Origin: Chelonoidis abingdonii
Lineage: Eukaryota > Chordata > Testudines > Testudinidae
Direction: 5' to 3'
NCBI RefSeq assembly: GCF_003597395.2
Contig: NC_133771.1
Location: forward strand, 55,622,114 to 55,686,113
Length of the DNA: 64,000 nucleotides
In this document: piece after piece, positions 11,545 to 23,049 of the stretch
Layout: each line of letters opens with the position of its first letter
Numbering within the stretch: the first letter of the stretch is position 1
Made by a program: the position numbers and the translations under genes
Notes under the pieces: model-generated
What the model saw: only the letters and a program-made list of their open reading frames with translations
Databases searched by the model: none
What the model was told of the DNA's origin: nothing

Positions 11545-11835
11545 TTATCCTTTACCTAGCACTTTGCCTCTTCAAAGCACTCATCTAACAGTGATTAATC
11601 AATCTGCTCAATACTCTTGAGAATTGGAAATTAATTACCCCATTTTACAGGCTTGGGAAAAGACAGAATGCAGAGGAACGTGGTTAGCCTGTGAGTATGT
11701 GGGTGAATTCGCTGGAAATAAGCTTGTTTACACCAAGGCTGAATTTAGTCCAGAAAATTTAAAGTGACTTGACCAAAAGACAGCAAGCAAGTCAGTGGTA
11801 GTGCTGGGACTGGAACTTCTATGCCTCAGTTTCAG
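11545..11835 (-). repeat. ancient MIR/CORE-SINE-like relic
   Basis: The plus strand shows TTACCCCATTTTACAGGCTT near 11635, then AAGTGACTTGACC and CAGCAAGCAAGTCAGTGG near 11762-11797, ending in GCTGGGACTGGAAC. This is the reverse complement of the MIR core ('gttaagtcacttgaccaa', 'ctgtaaaatgggg'). A block of unrelated sequence (about 11680-11755) separates the two halves. The family match is from memory of the MIR consensus. Confidence 0.65.
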
Positions 11836-11839
11836 CTGA

Positions 11840-12325
11840 TTGAGTTTAATAAAGTGATATCACCTTACAGAAGCAAAGGGTCTGGTCCTTCCATGCTTCA
11901 TCTCGTAGATCAGGGTGCCTCTCTGTAAAGACTCTAATTTAACTTTAAGTCAGAGCATCAAGCAGTTGGTCTGTTAGGACTTGAAAACTGGGTTGTTTCA
12001 ATTAGGAAATATAATCAGTGCACAGTGCACATGAAATTAATTGATTATCCTAATCTACTTTTATTTACAAATATATCATTCTTGCTTACAGAATTTGAAC
12101 ACAGAAGATGAAAATAATACCAAAATTCATGTTTGCATATTCACTGAAATACAGCAAAAATTTCCCTTCCAAATTAAGCTTGGATAAACTCAGTGGTCTC
12201 TTTCCAACACAAAGCAGTCATTTCCCCCTCATCTGTTTGTGCCGTCTTTTCTTCTATTTGCTAAATTCTTCTGTTAAGGTTAAACAAGCTACCATCACCC
12301 ATAATATAGGGCTTGATTTTGTAAA
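11840..12325. other. intergenic, no feature recognised
   Basis: AT-rich DNA. The plus-strand frame at 12108-12365 has no domain, no plausible splice context, and runs into the probable left end of the Harbinger relic. Confidence 0.4.
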
Positions 12326-12689
12326 CACTTGGGTGACATCTACACTTGTGAGCATCTATGGGTAGCCATCCATATACTGATAGCGCACTTAACATGAAGC
12401 CGTGCCAAGTGACCACATATACTGCGCTGGGCACATGTGCAAACTACATACATACGTATACCCATGTCTACACGGCTTCTAGTTGGTAAGTGATGTTAGT
12501 GTTACCATTTCAGGGGCAATATATCAGACTTCTATGAGTCACCGGAGAAACTCTATGAACCACCTTGCTGCACGTTGCTGGAACTATCTGCCGCCTTCAC
12601 ACATTTGGTGTTGATAACTCCCACTCACTTTTCTCTTCCGGCAGAAGACGTGGATCCAGTGCTGGATGATGCGATTCTCCTTCTGCTAT

Positions 12690-13835
12690 TTGTCAGGGGA
12701 AAAATATTCATGAGGTGCAGTACTTGATCCACAAGATACATGATGGAATCATGTCAAAACTTTGACATACCTCAGATGGCTGACCAAAAGAGTGAGTGAT
12801 AATACATTGTGGTCCCATGGAGCCAACATTATCACTGATAAAATTGCCAGATGGTGTGCCCATAGGTAAATCACTGCTTCTGGTCCTAGAGAACTGGCAT
12901 GGTGTGGTGTGATCACATCATTTGGGAAATATGTCAGTTGCAAAGCAGTTTGGGGTCAGGAAATTCAATTCACAGTCAGCATCAGCATGATAGTTGTACA
13001 AGTTTGCCAAGCTATCAGTACTCATCAACGTACGGGTGATTGGTATAACACAAGTACCAGAAAGAATAGCTCAATTACAGTGAATGTGGTTTCCAAAGTG
13101 CGTAGGGGCTATGGATGGCTTGAATAACACAACACTTTGCCCATCTACGTAAAATATGTGAACCAAAAAAGGTTCTAGTCACTCATCCTGCAAGGCTTAG
13201 TGGACCACAGGTGTCAGTGCAGGAACATCAATATTGGACGCCCACAAAAATTCCATATGACATCAGGGTGCTCAGAAGATCAGTATTGTAGCTGAGGGGG
13301 AAAGAAGGGACTTTAATCCCCAGAAAAAAACATGGTTATGTACAGTGTGCCAGTCATTTGGGGGAACCCAGAATACCTGCTCCTAATTTGACTTATGAAG
13401 CATCAATGACTAGCCAAAACGGAATTCAACTACAGCATAGCTGCAGAATGGTTGTTGAGTGTGCTTTTGGGTGTGCTGAAAGGTTGCTGGTGATGCCTGA
13501 GCACCAATGTGGCCAAAGTGGTTTGGATAATTGTGGTGCGCTGTGCCCATCGTAATATATGTGAAGGAAAAGGGGAATACTTCTGAATGGAATGGGCATA
13601 TGACCAAATGGGTTTGTGGAGCTTGTACCGAGAACCAGATTCCACCTACATGCACAATGATCCTGCTTCCCGGCAGGCAGGGGAAATCTGCAAAGCTATA
13701 TGCTCAGCAGGGTACAAGAAGGTAACTTCTATTAGTATGCTAAGGGACATGTCACCCCATGCTGCTGTGGGGAAAGTGGAAGATTACGTTGGCACATTGT
13801 GTGCCCACATACCTTTGTATTTTGAGCCTCTGTAA
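12690..13835 (+). pseudogene. PIF/Harbinger transposase relic
   Basis: Harbinger transposase cuts and reinserts the element with a DDE nuclease. In translated plus-strand frames, SVAKQFGVRKF near 12930-12965 followed by VVQVCQAI near 12990-13015 matches the N-terminal helix-turn-helix stretch (QFGVGKSTV...VCQAI in relatives). LVDHRCQCRNINIGRP (about 13198-13245) is the counterpart of the 'DHRGRF.DINVGWPG' block around the first catalytic Asp. CAHRNICEGKGEYF (about 13540-13585) matches the 'CVLHN.CE..GE' block at the end of the domain. Numerous stops and frame changes separate these blocks. The open frame at 13587-13835 probably preserves the degraded C-terminus. Assignment rests on pattern memory of the family. 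Confidence 0.75.
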
Positions 13836-13839
13836 CTGA

Positions 13840-15240
13840 TGTTTACATATATTCACTGCAGACAATTGTGTGAGGATGCCTCCATAAGAGTATTAGCTTT
13901 GGTTATGGGTTTGGGCTTTGGCTGGTTTTGACACAGCTCCATAGCTGTGCTGCCACAGGTCACAATATTAATAATTTTTTTAGGATTTCAGGAATGCACT
14001 CTCCTTCATTCTCAGACAACTTTTACAGCCTGCAAGGAAGGAGCAGAGAGTAATAATGATAAGATAATTATAGTAATTTTTTTTTTAATGATAGTGCTTT
14101 CACTGTATCAAGACTGTGGCTGGAATGGGATTCAGTTATTTCCAAAAGTTACATTTCCAGTTATGATTTCTTCTTTAAAGGCTGGCCATCATTTGGAGAA
14201 CATAGTTTTCATGGAACCAGAATGGAAAAGAGAGATGGCTTTCCAACCCTGTGGCAGAGATACAGCAATCTATGTCAGAAACATGTTTCTGTTAATGGTC
14301 CCAACCTCTACATACAGCTGAATGGGGGGTTTGGTCACCTATGAAGTTGGACCAAGCACATTTGAACTGCCATTTAAGTTGAGGAACCAGCTTGAATTTA
14401 TGTTACATCAAAAAATTGCTGAAATATGGTTACAGGACTGGGAGGCAATTAGAATAAAATAAGGGTATTCTGAACTAGTAAACAGAGTTTCTATGGACAA
14501 GGAAAAGCAAACCACTAAGAACACCCCCCGACCAAGTTTCTAACGTCCCCCTACATTACCAGAAAATCCACCCCCTTTGCCCAGAGAACAATGGTAAAAG
14601 AGACAGGAAAAAGTTACACCACAATTGTGTTGTGTTCCCTGAACTTTCCAATGAATACTGCAAGCCATTTGTCTCTTCACTGCAAAGGGAAACAGTATTG
14701 TGTTTCTACAGTCTGGCTCGGAGAGTGGAGCACACTGGCACCAGGCACTGGGAACCATAAAACAAACACATTCCTATTGTCCACAGCTATAAAAGACTGT
14801 TGTGACATTCATCGGACAACAAAAGGTTTCCCTTTACCTTCCCTGACCTAAGTAGGCTCACACGTAACCCACTCAGCCCCCTCCACCCCTTCCCCCCACA
14901 CAACTTCCACACAGCTCCTGCTCATAAGGAACAGTAAGAAAGAGATAAGAGGATATGTTTTTTTTTTTGAACAATCACAAGTTTTCTACAACTGTCCTAC
15001 AATCAGAGCTTTTACAAACCGATCTCCTCCCTCCCTTTTTCTTGGCCTGCACAGCCCCAGGACCATTGCTACCTGCATGCAGGCCCAGAAATGCACAGAC
15101 ACAGTGGAAAAATGACTGTTCATCAATAATCTTTGTTATAGTTTCCACTAAATGCATAGGAATGGCTCCTGGGATTTCTATAAAATCATTAATTTATAGC
15201 AAAGTCTTGCTCGGGAATGATTTGCAGTCGGATAGAGGGT
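13840..15240. other. inter-ORF spacer of the Harbinger relic
   Basis: This 1.4-kb stretch between the two ORF remnants has no recognisable domain. The frame at 13947-14321 contains a hydrophobic stretch from an A/T-rich run (IIIVIFFLMIVLSLY) and is most likely chance. Confidence 0.35.
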
Positions 15241-15249
15241 GGCTGCACT

Positions 15250-15960
15250 TCAGGAATGTACCACTAGAGCAAGAACTGATATTGGCAGGGAGAGTGGGGC
15301 TCTACTGTAAAACTTACCAGCCTCAGATTCTAGTTCCTGCAGTGGCTCAGGGTTCTCCCTGGGCTCCAGGAGGGAGGGGAAGGGCTGCTCAACCAGCTCC
15401 ACCAGGTAGAGATGTAGAATCACATGCTCCTCTTCCTCCAGGTTTCCCAGGACTTCCACTGAGATCCTTTCTGCCTTCTCACCCTGGCCCTCATCAGTAT
15501 CCCATTGTAAAATGAGGCTGATGGGGTTACAGAGAAGGTCATATGCCACTTCAGGCTCTGTACTGGGAGTCCCAGACAGTACCTGGTTCAGCTCATTGTA
15601 TCATGGGCATATAAGAAGATCCCTCCAGGAGTTCTTCATCTTCAGGTTCCAGAGCATCAGGTTCTTCATGAGTTCCTGGAACTGGCATGGAGTTCAGTGA
15701 ATGCCTATCTCCTCCAGCCTCTGTGAAATCTTACGGTACATGGGAATATTCCTGATGCATTGAGCAAAGTTTTGCAGGATAGTGTACTCCAATCACACAC
15801 TGATGAGCACTTGGGTGTGTTCGGTGAACCAGGCAGCAGCTCTGGGAACATGATCCATATTAACTGTACTGACCAGAGTGTAGCAGAAAATTGTTCTGAA
15901 GTAGTCAGTGCAGCTCATTACTGCAACCGACTACTAAAGGACTTCACCCCAGCCTAAGGG
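15250..15960 (-). pseudogene. Myb/SANT-like (Harbinger accessory) ORF relic
   Basis: On the minus strand, frames covering about 15960 down to 15250 read QCIRNIPMYRKISQRLEEIG, which fits the third helix region of Myb/SANT-like DNA-binding domains in Harbinger accessory proteins. YNELNQVLSGTPSTEPEV follows after a stop, and then an acidic stretch with GNLEEEEHV. The last open stretch is 15250-15549. The order (SANT domain, short 'FYxELxxVLxG' motif, acidic linker) is like the accessory ORF of vertebrate Harbinger elements. Stops interrupt the frame. The longer plus-strand frame at 14955-15515 overlaps it and is a shadow. Confidence 0.55.
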
Positions 15961-16259
15961 GAGGATCCACAGGACCTGGAAGTCGAGTGATTCCAGGAGA
16001 CAATTAATGAAATAACAGGGACAGGAGTCCGGTTAAAGGGTCACTATCCATGCTGTACTGCAGCAGGGACACAGGACCATACCACAGTGGAAGTGTGTAC
16101 ATATGTACATATCTACACCCCTCATGAATGCTAGCTTTCTTGTCACACACTCTCCTTCACACTGAAGCTTCAAGGGTTCAGATATGGACAATAGAAGGCT
16201 TGTGGCACAATAATGCAGGTCAGCATGTATAGTCACTATTGTAGACATAGCTTTACACA

Positions 16260-16620
16260 CACAGGTTGCTATAATCATGTTAGTACTCATATTGACTTAA
16301 CTGGGAGTTCTATTATTCATGTGTGGGTCTTTGTAGGATTGGCTGCATACAGATTTTCAAAAGTCTTGACGAGTGAAGTACGACAAACATCATTCTACCC
16401 CATAAATGTATCCTCCATTTGAAACAACTGCCTACAGTTTCAAAAAGAAGGGACCATTTAAGACTTCAATAGTTCATTGTACTGTAATTGACCTCCTCCT
16501 CATATGATCAAGAAAGGATTTACGTGTTTATTATCGGCCAAATATTCAAACTTGTTTTTGAATGTACTATTACTGTAGGGAGGATATCACCTGGTCTGTC
16601 AGTTTTCCACGTGCTTACTA
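16260..16620. other. intergenic, no feature recognised
   Basis: Short AT-rich segment between the Harbinger relic and a LINE fragment. I see nothing in it. Confidence 0.4.
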
Positions 16621-16627
16621 GCTTAAC

Positions 16628-16784
16628 GTAAGAACGGCCATACTGGGTCAGACCAATGGTCCATCTAGCCCAGTATCCTGTCGACCGACAGTGGCCAATG
16701 CCAGGTGCTCCAGAGGGAATGAACAAAACAGGTAATCATCAAGTGATCCATGCCCTGTGACCCATTCCCAGGTTCTGGCAAAAA
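16628..16784 (-). repeat. CR1-clade LINE 3' end, truncated
   Basis: The stretch from AAGAACGGCCATACTGGG through CCATCTAGCCCAGTATCCTG and AATCATCAAGTGATCCATGC to CCCAGGTTCTGGCA is the 3' part of the same family seen at 46159-46690. Here only the 3' UTR part is present. The coding strand of the family is the minus strand. Confidence 0.8.
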
Positions 16785-16789
16785 TCTTA

Positions 16790-19700
16790 TATAAATCTTT
16801 ATTTGTAAAATAAGTCTGCTACCAATTGTTGGTCATATAGGTATAATAAAGCAGAGCAAAAAATCAAGAATTCATCTGGCTTTCCAGTAAAATGCATCAA
16901 TTACTAATTTATTTTAATTCATACAATTATTCTAATCTTCCTAATCACTGTAAAAGAATCAGATAAATAAGAATGTAGCCAAAGACACACAAAGTGGGGG
17001 TGTTAACATTGAAATATATTTTCAATCTATTTTATTTCCTATAAACTCTGTCATGATGTCTCCTCTCCTTCCCACAAAGAGAAAAAACCCAAACTATGTG
17101 TGATGGTAGAAAAGTCTTATATCTGAGTGCAGATATGGTCCAATATGCATTTATAGGCTGATACAATAAAGTCCTGATTTTTCTATATCCAGCAGAGCTT
17201 AAAACATATCAGTACCAATGAGAATGAAAGTAATTACTTGTAGCAATGGAACAGCTTTTTGTTGTTGTTGCTTTAAAAAAAAAGAAAAAACAAAAATCAG
17301 AATTTGAGCGGTGTGCCTGCCATTAGAGCAATTGGTGCATTGGTGGATGGTGTACATGCAGCTGAAACCTCCTTGAACTGATAGCTATAGCAGGTCATTC
17401 TCACTCATTTTTTTTCTCTGTCCTTGCTCACACATTTTATGTCTGTTCAAACATTGACTTAAATTACTTAATTAACTGAAACTTTTTTAAGGCCTCAGTA
17501 GTTTCTGTATAATGGATATACATGACAATACATGACAATACATTTGATCTGTTATTCTTACATTCATTCTAATTAAAATGTACTTATTTCTTTCAAAAGA
17601 GGTTCCTCACACAAGCTCTAATAGAACTATATTTTCACGCCACATTGGCAGAAGTTTTAATAATTTGCAATTTGAAAGAGCTATTCAAGTGTGCTTTCAA
17701 TGTGATTAGATGTGTCATGAGTGTCAGATTGCCCACTGAGTATCAGCAACATCAGAACAAAATAATAGTGTCAAACAGACATATATTTTTGAATTAGGTT
17801 TTAATGTTGTTTTTTCCTATGTGTGTGGGTTACAAGGTGGGATGTGATATTACAAACCTAAATGACATGTTCAATCTTGGGGAGATCTTTTCAAATTGAT
17901 AATACATGTATTGTAACATCAGAGCTCAATCACAAATTTCTGTAAATTAGTGAGTTTTGTAGTAAAATTATTTTTTTCCATTGAGAGAGGTTAGTGCATT
18001 ATCTAATGAAAGTTTCCTAAAGTTTTACATTGTTCACAACATTCTGAGCTGATGCAAAGAGATTTGAAAAAATTATATCTATTCAAATTGAACACATGAG
18101 ATTTAGAATTTGGAATACCTTGATTAGATATCTATGGTTATCTTTTGTTGTGTGTCTGAGTTAAGGACAACTCAAGATTGTCAAATAACAGGCTGAACTG
18201 GAATCATTTAATCAAAGATTATCAGAGATTAGTACAGCACTATACACAATAGACAAAACAGATACCATACCCCCCAGGGTTTTAAGATAAAAAGCTGCCT
18301 GTGTCTCTTCTTCATTGTATCTAGTAGGACTCGGTAATTCATTCCTCAACTAAGTTGTCACATCAGTGTCATTATATAGGGTTTTTAAACAAATGTGTTC
18401 TGGTGTCATTTCTATAGGTTCTAAACTGAACAGGACTACCTATCGCTCAAGGACCAGTGTTCTGGGCCTTAGAATTCAAAATACACTGTTAATATCACAA
18501 AGATTCTAAAGAATATTTAATATGTTAATAAATAAAATATACAGAAAAAAACAGAACTAAAGGATTAATATTTACTGAAAGGTACTAACACTTTGATGCA
18601 GTAACTTGAATCACCAAATCATTTTCCTCCTTTCCTAGAAGTCTCAGTTATATTATGCCTAGGGACCTGATCTTGGAAGGTGCTGAGTGCTTCCTGTTAG
18701 ATGGTGAGCATGTTTAGTTCCCAATGACTTCAATGGGAGTTGCAGGTGCTAAGCTCCCAGCAGCTGAAATCATCAGGCTCTGACTGAGTAGAATGTCGGA
18801 GTGTTAGATAATGATCCTCAGTAGGATTGGTGGAAAAAATTCTGGTGAAATTGTTTTGACAACAAATTGGTTTTTCAACAAAACACTTTTTCCAGTATCT
18901 GCTTAGTACAGAAAATCTCAACTTTTCAACAAAAAAATTGAAAAGTTTTCAGATGAATACAGAAAACTTTGGGGGGGTTGATTTTCCAATGAAAAATTAA
19001 AGTTTTCCAAGTGGGGGGGAGGAGGAGAGAGAAAAACGTTTTTCTGAATAGCACTGCTTATTGCCTGAGGTCTGGATTTCATTTCAGTTCAGAGCCTCTG
19101 TTTGAGAAATATACATATATATTAAAAAGGAGCCCCCAATGGGTGCAACTTCCCCCATGTAGGACATGTGAGTGTCTATACCAGTTCCTGTCTTATACTT
19201 CGGATATAAAGAAACAAGTGATTTGAAAGTTTGTCCACTATTAGGGCAGACAGTAGACTAGAAATTAAATATTATGGTCGTGACCCTTGCTTGTGACAGA
19301 AGAGAATAATTTGCAACTCAGTAGGACGGGTATAAAGGTGGCTTTCAGCCACCTTATCACTTAACTCTAGGCCAGGTATGCAATTTCCAGCTCCACCACT
19401 ATAGATACAGCATCCTGAAATCTGTTTTTAGTGGTGTCCATTGCCAATGACTCCTTTAGGCTTTTATGCCATCTGGGGGATCACTAGGGCACAGACACAA
19501 GAAGCTATATCAGCCAGAGATTGGGATTTGCTTATAAGCAACTATGCCAGTTTTTATGCCAGCAATTATGCTATCATCCTGGGGTGATCTTCCTTTGGCA
19601 GCCTTCTCAAGCTTCTAGGTTAATTTGCACCTGTGATGCAGCATAAAAGTTATGTCTTTACTATAGGGTTAACCCCAGTTCTTTCTCAAGTGTTGCCCCT

Positions 19701-20015
19701 AACCCCCCTCGCATACACACAGACAATCCTCAATTTTCAACCTGGACAGAGGGTACCGAGTACCCAGAGAGACAGAGAAGTACCCAGAGAGACAGACAAG
19801 TTCTCCCACATTCCACTGGGAAAGAATCAGAACAGCTCATCTTATTGCTGCATGAAACACCATGGAATATGCCCTCAGACGCCCTAACATTTAACTGGAG
19901 TTCAGCACTGGTAAGGACAAATACCACTGCTTATCATGCTGACTGATATGACCTCTTTGTTTATTTTTTTCTTCTTTTCTATAGCTATGCAATTGTCTTT
20001 GAAAAGTTATGGGAG
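16790..20015. other. intergenic, old repeat traces only
   Basis: No gene is recognised. A self-complementary old repeat fragment around 18665-18790 (phrases CCCAATGACTTCAATGGGAG and GTTGCAGGTGCTAAGCTCCC) and a direct pair CATGACAATA at 17521-17540 are the only structures noticed. Short frames at 18730-18921, 19011-19226 and 19633-19927 have no domains. Confidence 0.4.
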
Positions 20016-20029
20016 ATGTGATTCCCCCT

Positions 20030-20185
20030 CACCACCTATTTGTTCTCTTGTTTTATAGATGGATGTAAGCCCCTTGGGGCAGGCACTGTCTTTTGTTCTG
20101 TGTCTGTACAGTGCCTAGCACAACGGTGTCCTGTTATGACTAGGGCCCCTAGTGCTAGGGTAATACAAATACATAAATAATAATT
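20030..20185 (+). repeat. L2/MIR-type retroposon 3' tail
   Basis: ATGTAAGCCCCTTGGGGCAG near 20065, then CTGTCTTTTGTTCTGTGTCT, GTACAGTGCCTAGCACAA and a terminal ATACAAATA-rich tail. This is the classic 3' tail shared by reptilian L2-type LINEs and their SINEs. The family is recognised by eye. Confidence 0.75.
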
Positions 20186-20189
20186 AACT

Positions 20190-21120
20190 CATGCATGGCT
20201 TTGTAGTGTGGCTGCTCACACTCAGGCTATACTAATCCAGGAGCTCAGACTGTGGTGGGTGCCAACCACCAGAGTGAACTCTTTAGAGAAGACATACACA
20301 AATAGGTTACAGTACAGCCAAAGGTTAGGTTGGGATCACTATATCAACACTAACTGTTGTCTTCGAACACTGAGACCAGTTTTTTTACTCCAGTGAAATC
20401 AGTTCACCATGTGATTTGATTAAGCTTATAATGGAATGTTTAGGGTCTTAAATCTTAAAAATAGTCTTGAAAAAATCATATTCACAATAAATCTCTTAAT
20501 GAGGAAGAAATTCTTCTGATAATCTGAAAACATGCTGACAGATTATCAGACTGATCCACAATGATCCGTAAATAATGGTTACCAAGTTCTGATTGAGGAA
20601 AAGCTCTGTACATCAACAAACAACTATATAAAGCCATGTTTATGCTAGGAAATTGAACTACCATTGAAAATGTTTTCAACACCACCCTACTGTACTGATA
20701 CTGAAAATGGTTTGAGTCACTTAAAGAGACATGACAAAACTATTTCAGTCATAATTCAGAAAGTAGGTAAAGTCAAAGGTCCTTGAGTTTTCTGTTTTGA
20801 TCCTTTCCCAACAGAACATTTACTGTCATTCCTGAAGCATTTTGTCAATATCTAGCTAACATTGTACCCAACAAGTTTTTCAAGCTTTTGTTACTGATAA
20901 CATGATCAAGAGTTTAAGTGACAGGTGAGTGTAAAACCTCTGTCTTGAGGTTGTCAGGCAGCGTATGTTTATATAAATGTTCATCCACAGCTGAAATATT
21001 TCCAATTATAATGTTTTTGTTAGAATATTTTAGCAGTGGCTTTGAGACAACTGTATTCCAAACAAACCTCACTCCACTGGACTTTTCTATCTGACTGATG
21101 TGATAACCAAAATATTCTAG
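20190..21120. other. intergenic, no feature recognised
   Basis: I see no gene or repeat of note. The frames at 20208-20396 and 20482-20685 are short and featureless. Confidence 0.4.
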
Positions 21121-21124
21121 TATC

Positions 21125-21297
21125 AGAGGGGTAGCTGTGTTAGTCTGGATCTGTAAAAAGCGACAAAGAGTCCTATGACACCTTACAGACTAACAGAAGT
21201 ATTGGAGCATAAGATTTCGTGGGTGAAAACCCACTTCGTCAGCTTATGCTCCAATACTTCTGTTAGTCTATAAAGTGCCACAGGACTCTTTGTCACT
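21125..21297. repeat. palindromic reptile-type SINE-like repeat
   Basis: The segment starts AGAGGGGTAGCTGTGTTAGT, the typical head of a very common turtle retroposon. It then forms a near-perfect palindrome. Arm 1 (21162-21213) begins GACAAAGAGTCCT and ends GGAGCATAAG. Arm 2 (21243-21294) is its reverse complement, with only a handful of mismatches in 52 bp. The 29-bp centre contains its own hairpin, GTGGGTGAAAACCCAC. Short repeated element tails joined head to head, or an element family that is palindromic by nature, would explain it. Confidence 0.8.
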
Positions 21298-21299
21298 GA

Positions 21300-21601
21300 A
21301 ATATTCTATTTAAACTTCCACCACAGAATGTTGTGTAGAGGCATGTTGTCCAGTTCAGAAATGAAGATAGGCTCCTTTATAGAAAAAGAAAGGTTACTAC
21401 AGTTTTATGCTGTTAATGGTCCAAAACATGCCACTAAAATAATGCTACTGTAGGGACTGGAGTGATTGCTGTAGAGAAATTGATGAAAGGCCCTTACTCT
21501 CTTGTTTCATGAAGAGCCAACGTCAAGTCTCAAAACGTGATTCTTTGAATAAGTTTTCAGCATTCCCATGAGTTCAGCTGGGACACTGATAAGTGTGAAT
21601 A
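21300..21601. other. unique flank left of the duplicated block
   Basis: Non-repeated sequence up to the point where the matching block begins (TAATACTGTTTTAGG at 21602). No gene is recognised. Confidence 0.5.
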
Positions 21602-21604
21602 TAA

Positions 21605-22870
21605 TACTGTTTTAGGTTTAGTACCCATCAAGCTATTTATTCTTTATGATTATACAATTTCTAAAGACACTAAGATTGCATGACCGGTTTGAATAATTAA
21701 CTTTCTTCTATAGAGGTATTAATAGAAGATTTCTATCACTTAATGATGGACAATAACATTCTCCTACTTTGAAAGGAGAGATTCCGTCTAAAATAGGAGA
21801 ACAATTTCATTGTATCATATTTCTACAACAGCTGCACTCTCATATCTACAGTACTTAGCTGGAATCAGTGCAGGCAGACAGATTTCCAGATACCTCTCAT
21901 ATGTACAATGATTATTTTAACGAGTGGCATATAAAAGCTGAGACTGACAACGTCACGAGTCTTAACTTATCAATGATTTCTCTTTCCGAGCTTCTATCTG
22001 TGCTAGCAACAACCTCCTTCAGCCCACATTGTAAATACCAAAAGTTGCTCCCATCAGATGAAAGTCTTAGTATAGTTCTCTGTGGATAAGCTTCCACACA
22101 GTGAAACACATCTCTACTATTAGCACTAACAAGTGACCTAGTTATCATGAATCATTCCTGTCGTCTCCATTTTCTTGGAGTCAGAGTGGATTATTTAATG
22201 ATCCCTTCTGGACAATTGGCAGCAGTTGTAATAGGAGCTGGATTTCTGAGCATGAACCCAAGAATGAAGCAGAGTTTAGTGCAGCATTCTGCAAGAGCTA
22301 CAACCATAAAAACCAGACAGAGCTGAGAGCTGTAGTCCTCAGTGTTTTGTACGATGCCATCTTTTCTTGCAGGTAAACACTAATGCTTACCTTGATCTTA
22401 GCAATTAAAGAAAGAAAGAAAGAAATGGATTTTAAAAAAAAAGTCTAGTTATAACATTTAAGTATACATGGGCGCTGTTAACAATTAAGATTCTTTAAAA
22501 GGTTTCTTTTAAGGCGAGTTTAGTTCATATGCAAATAAAACCACCAGCTTTTTTAAATGACAGTATTTTAGGACTATTTTTTAAAATTAGCTGCCTGAGT
22601 GTGTCAAATGCTAATCACAATATGATGGTTCTTCCTTAAATATCTTAACTTTTACTCAAGTGATATTAAGGTAAATGAAGCATAATATCTAAGTAATGGT
22701 GTCTGGAATATTTTTTAATAACCTCGCAGAAAGTCACAAGGGACATTACATAGTCCAAAGGGCATTACAGAAAGCTCCCTTGTTTGGCACTCAATACAGT
22801 CTCCTTTGAGACAGATGCACTAGGCCCAAACAATGCAGGCAGCTCCTAGCAAAGATTCTTCAAGCAGTTT
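21605..22870. other. intergenic flank of the ERV (copy 1)
   Basis: AT-rich flank without recognisable genes. A short (GAAA)n run lies at 22409-22426. The overlapping frames at 21868-22089 and 21912-22148 are lost in the second copy, which argues against coding. Confidence 0.4.
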
Positions 22871-22889
22871 CAGGATTGTCTCATCCAGC

Positions 22890-23043
22890 CACTATAGTTC
22901 CTGAAGCGGGGCTATTGGAGCATGTAGGAGCCGGGGGCGGGCGGCCATGCCAGACCCTGCTCCACAGTCGGAGCTCGAGGGCCAGCTTAAAATGGCTGGT
23001 GAGCCAGATGCGGCCTGTGGGCCGTAGTTTTCCCACTCTTGAA
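22890..23043. repeat. non-autonomous hAT fragment (copy 1)
   Basis: GC-rich island in AT-rich DNA with CTCGAGGGCCAGCTTAAAAT, then GCCAGATGCGGCCTGTGGGC and the end CCGTAGTTTTCCCACTCTTG. This is the reverse complement of a common hAT-type reptile repeat end (CAAGAGTGGGAAAACTACGG). Only one terminus is recognisable. The same fragment recurs at about 33430-33568. Confidence 0.65.
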
Positions 23044-23049
23044 TTAAAC

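Larger units (their letters stand above)
12330..16255. mobile_element. PIF/Harbinger DNA transposon relic with two ORFs
   Basis: A transposase remnant on the plus strand (12690-13835) and a Myb/SANT-like remnant on the minus strand (about 15300-15960) lie 1.5 kb apart. This is the two-protein set of PIF/Harbinger transposons, in which the Myb-like partner helps the transposase reach the nucleus and the ends. Possible terminal inverted repeats are ACATCTACACTTGTGAGCAT near 12333 and, on the minus strand near 16255, CTATGTCTACAATAGTGACT. They match imperfectly, and I could not define a clean 3-bp target duplication. The outer boundaries are therefore tentative; the domain content is firmer. Confidence 0.55.

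Noticed and set aside
12108..12365. 85-codon frame as an exon upstream of the transposase
   Set aside because: No similarity to transposase or other proteins, and it overlaps the probable left terminus of the element.
14955..15515. 186-codon plus-strand frame, the longest in its area
   Set aside because: It lies antisense to the SANT-like relic at 15250-15549, has no domain, and its length follows from GC-rich composition.
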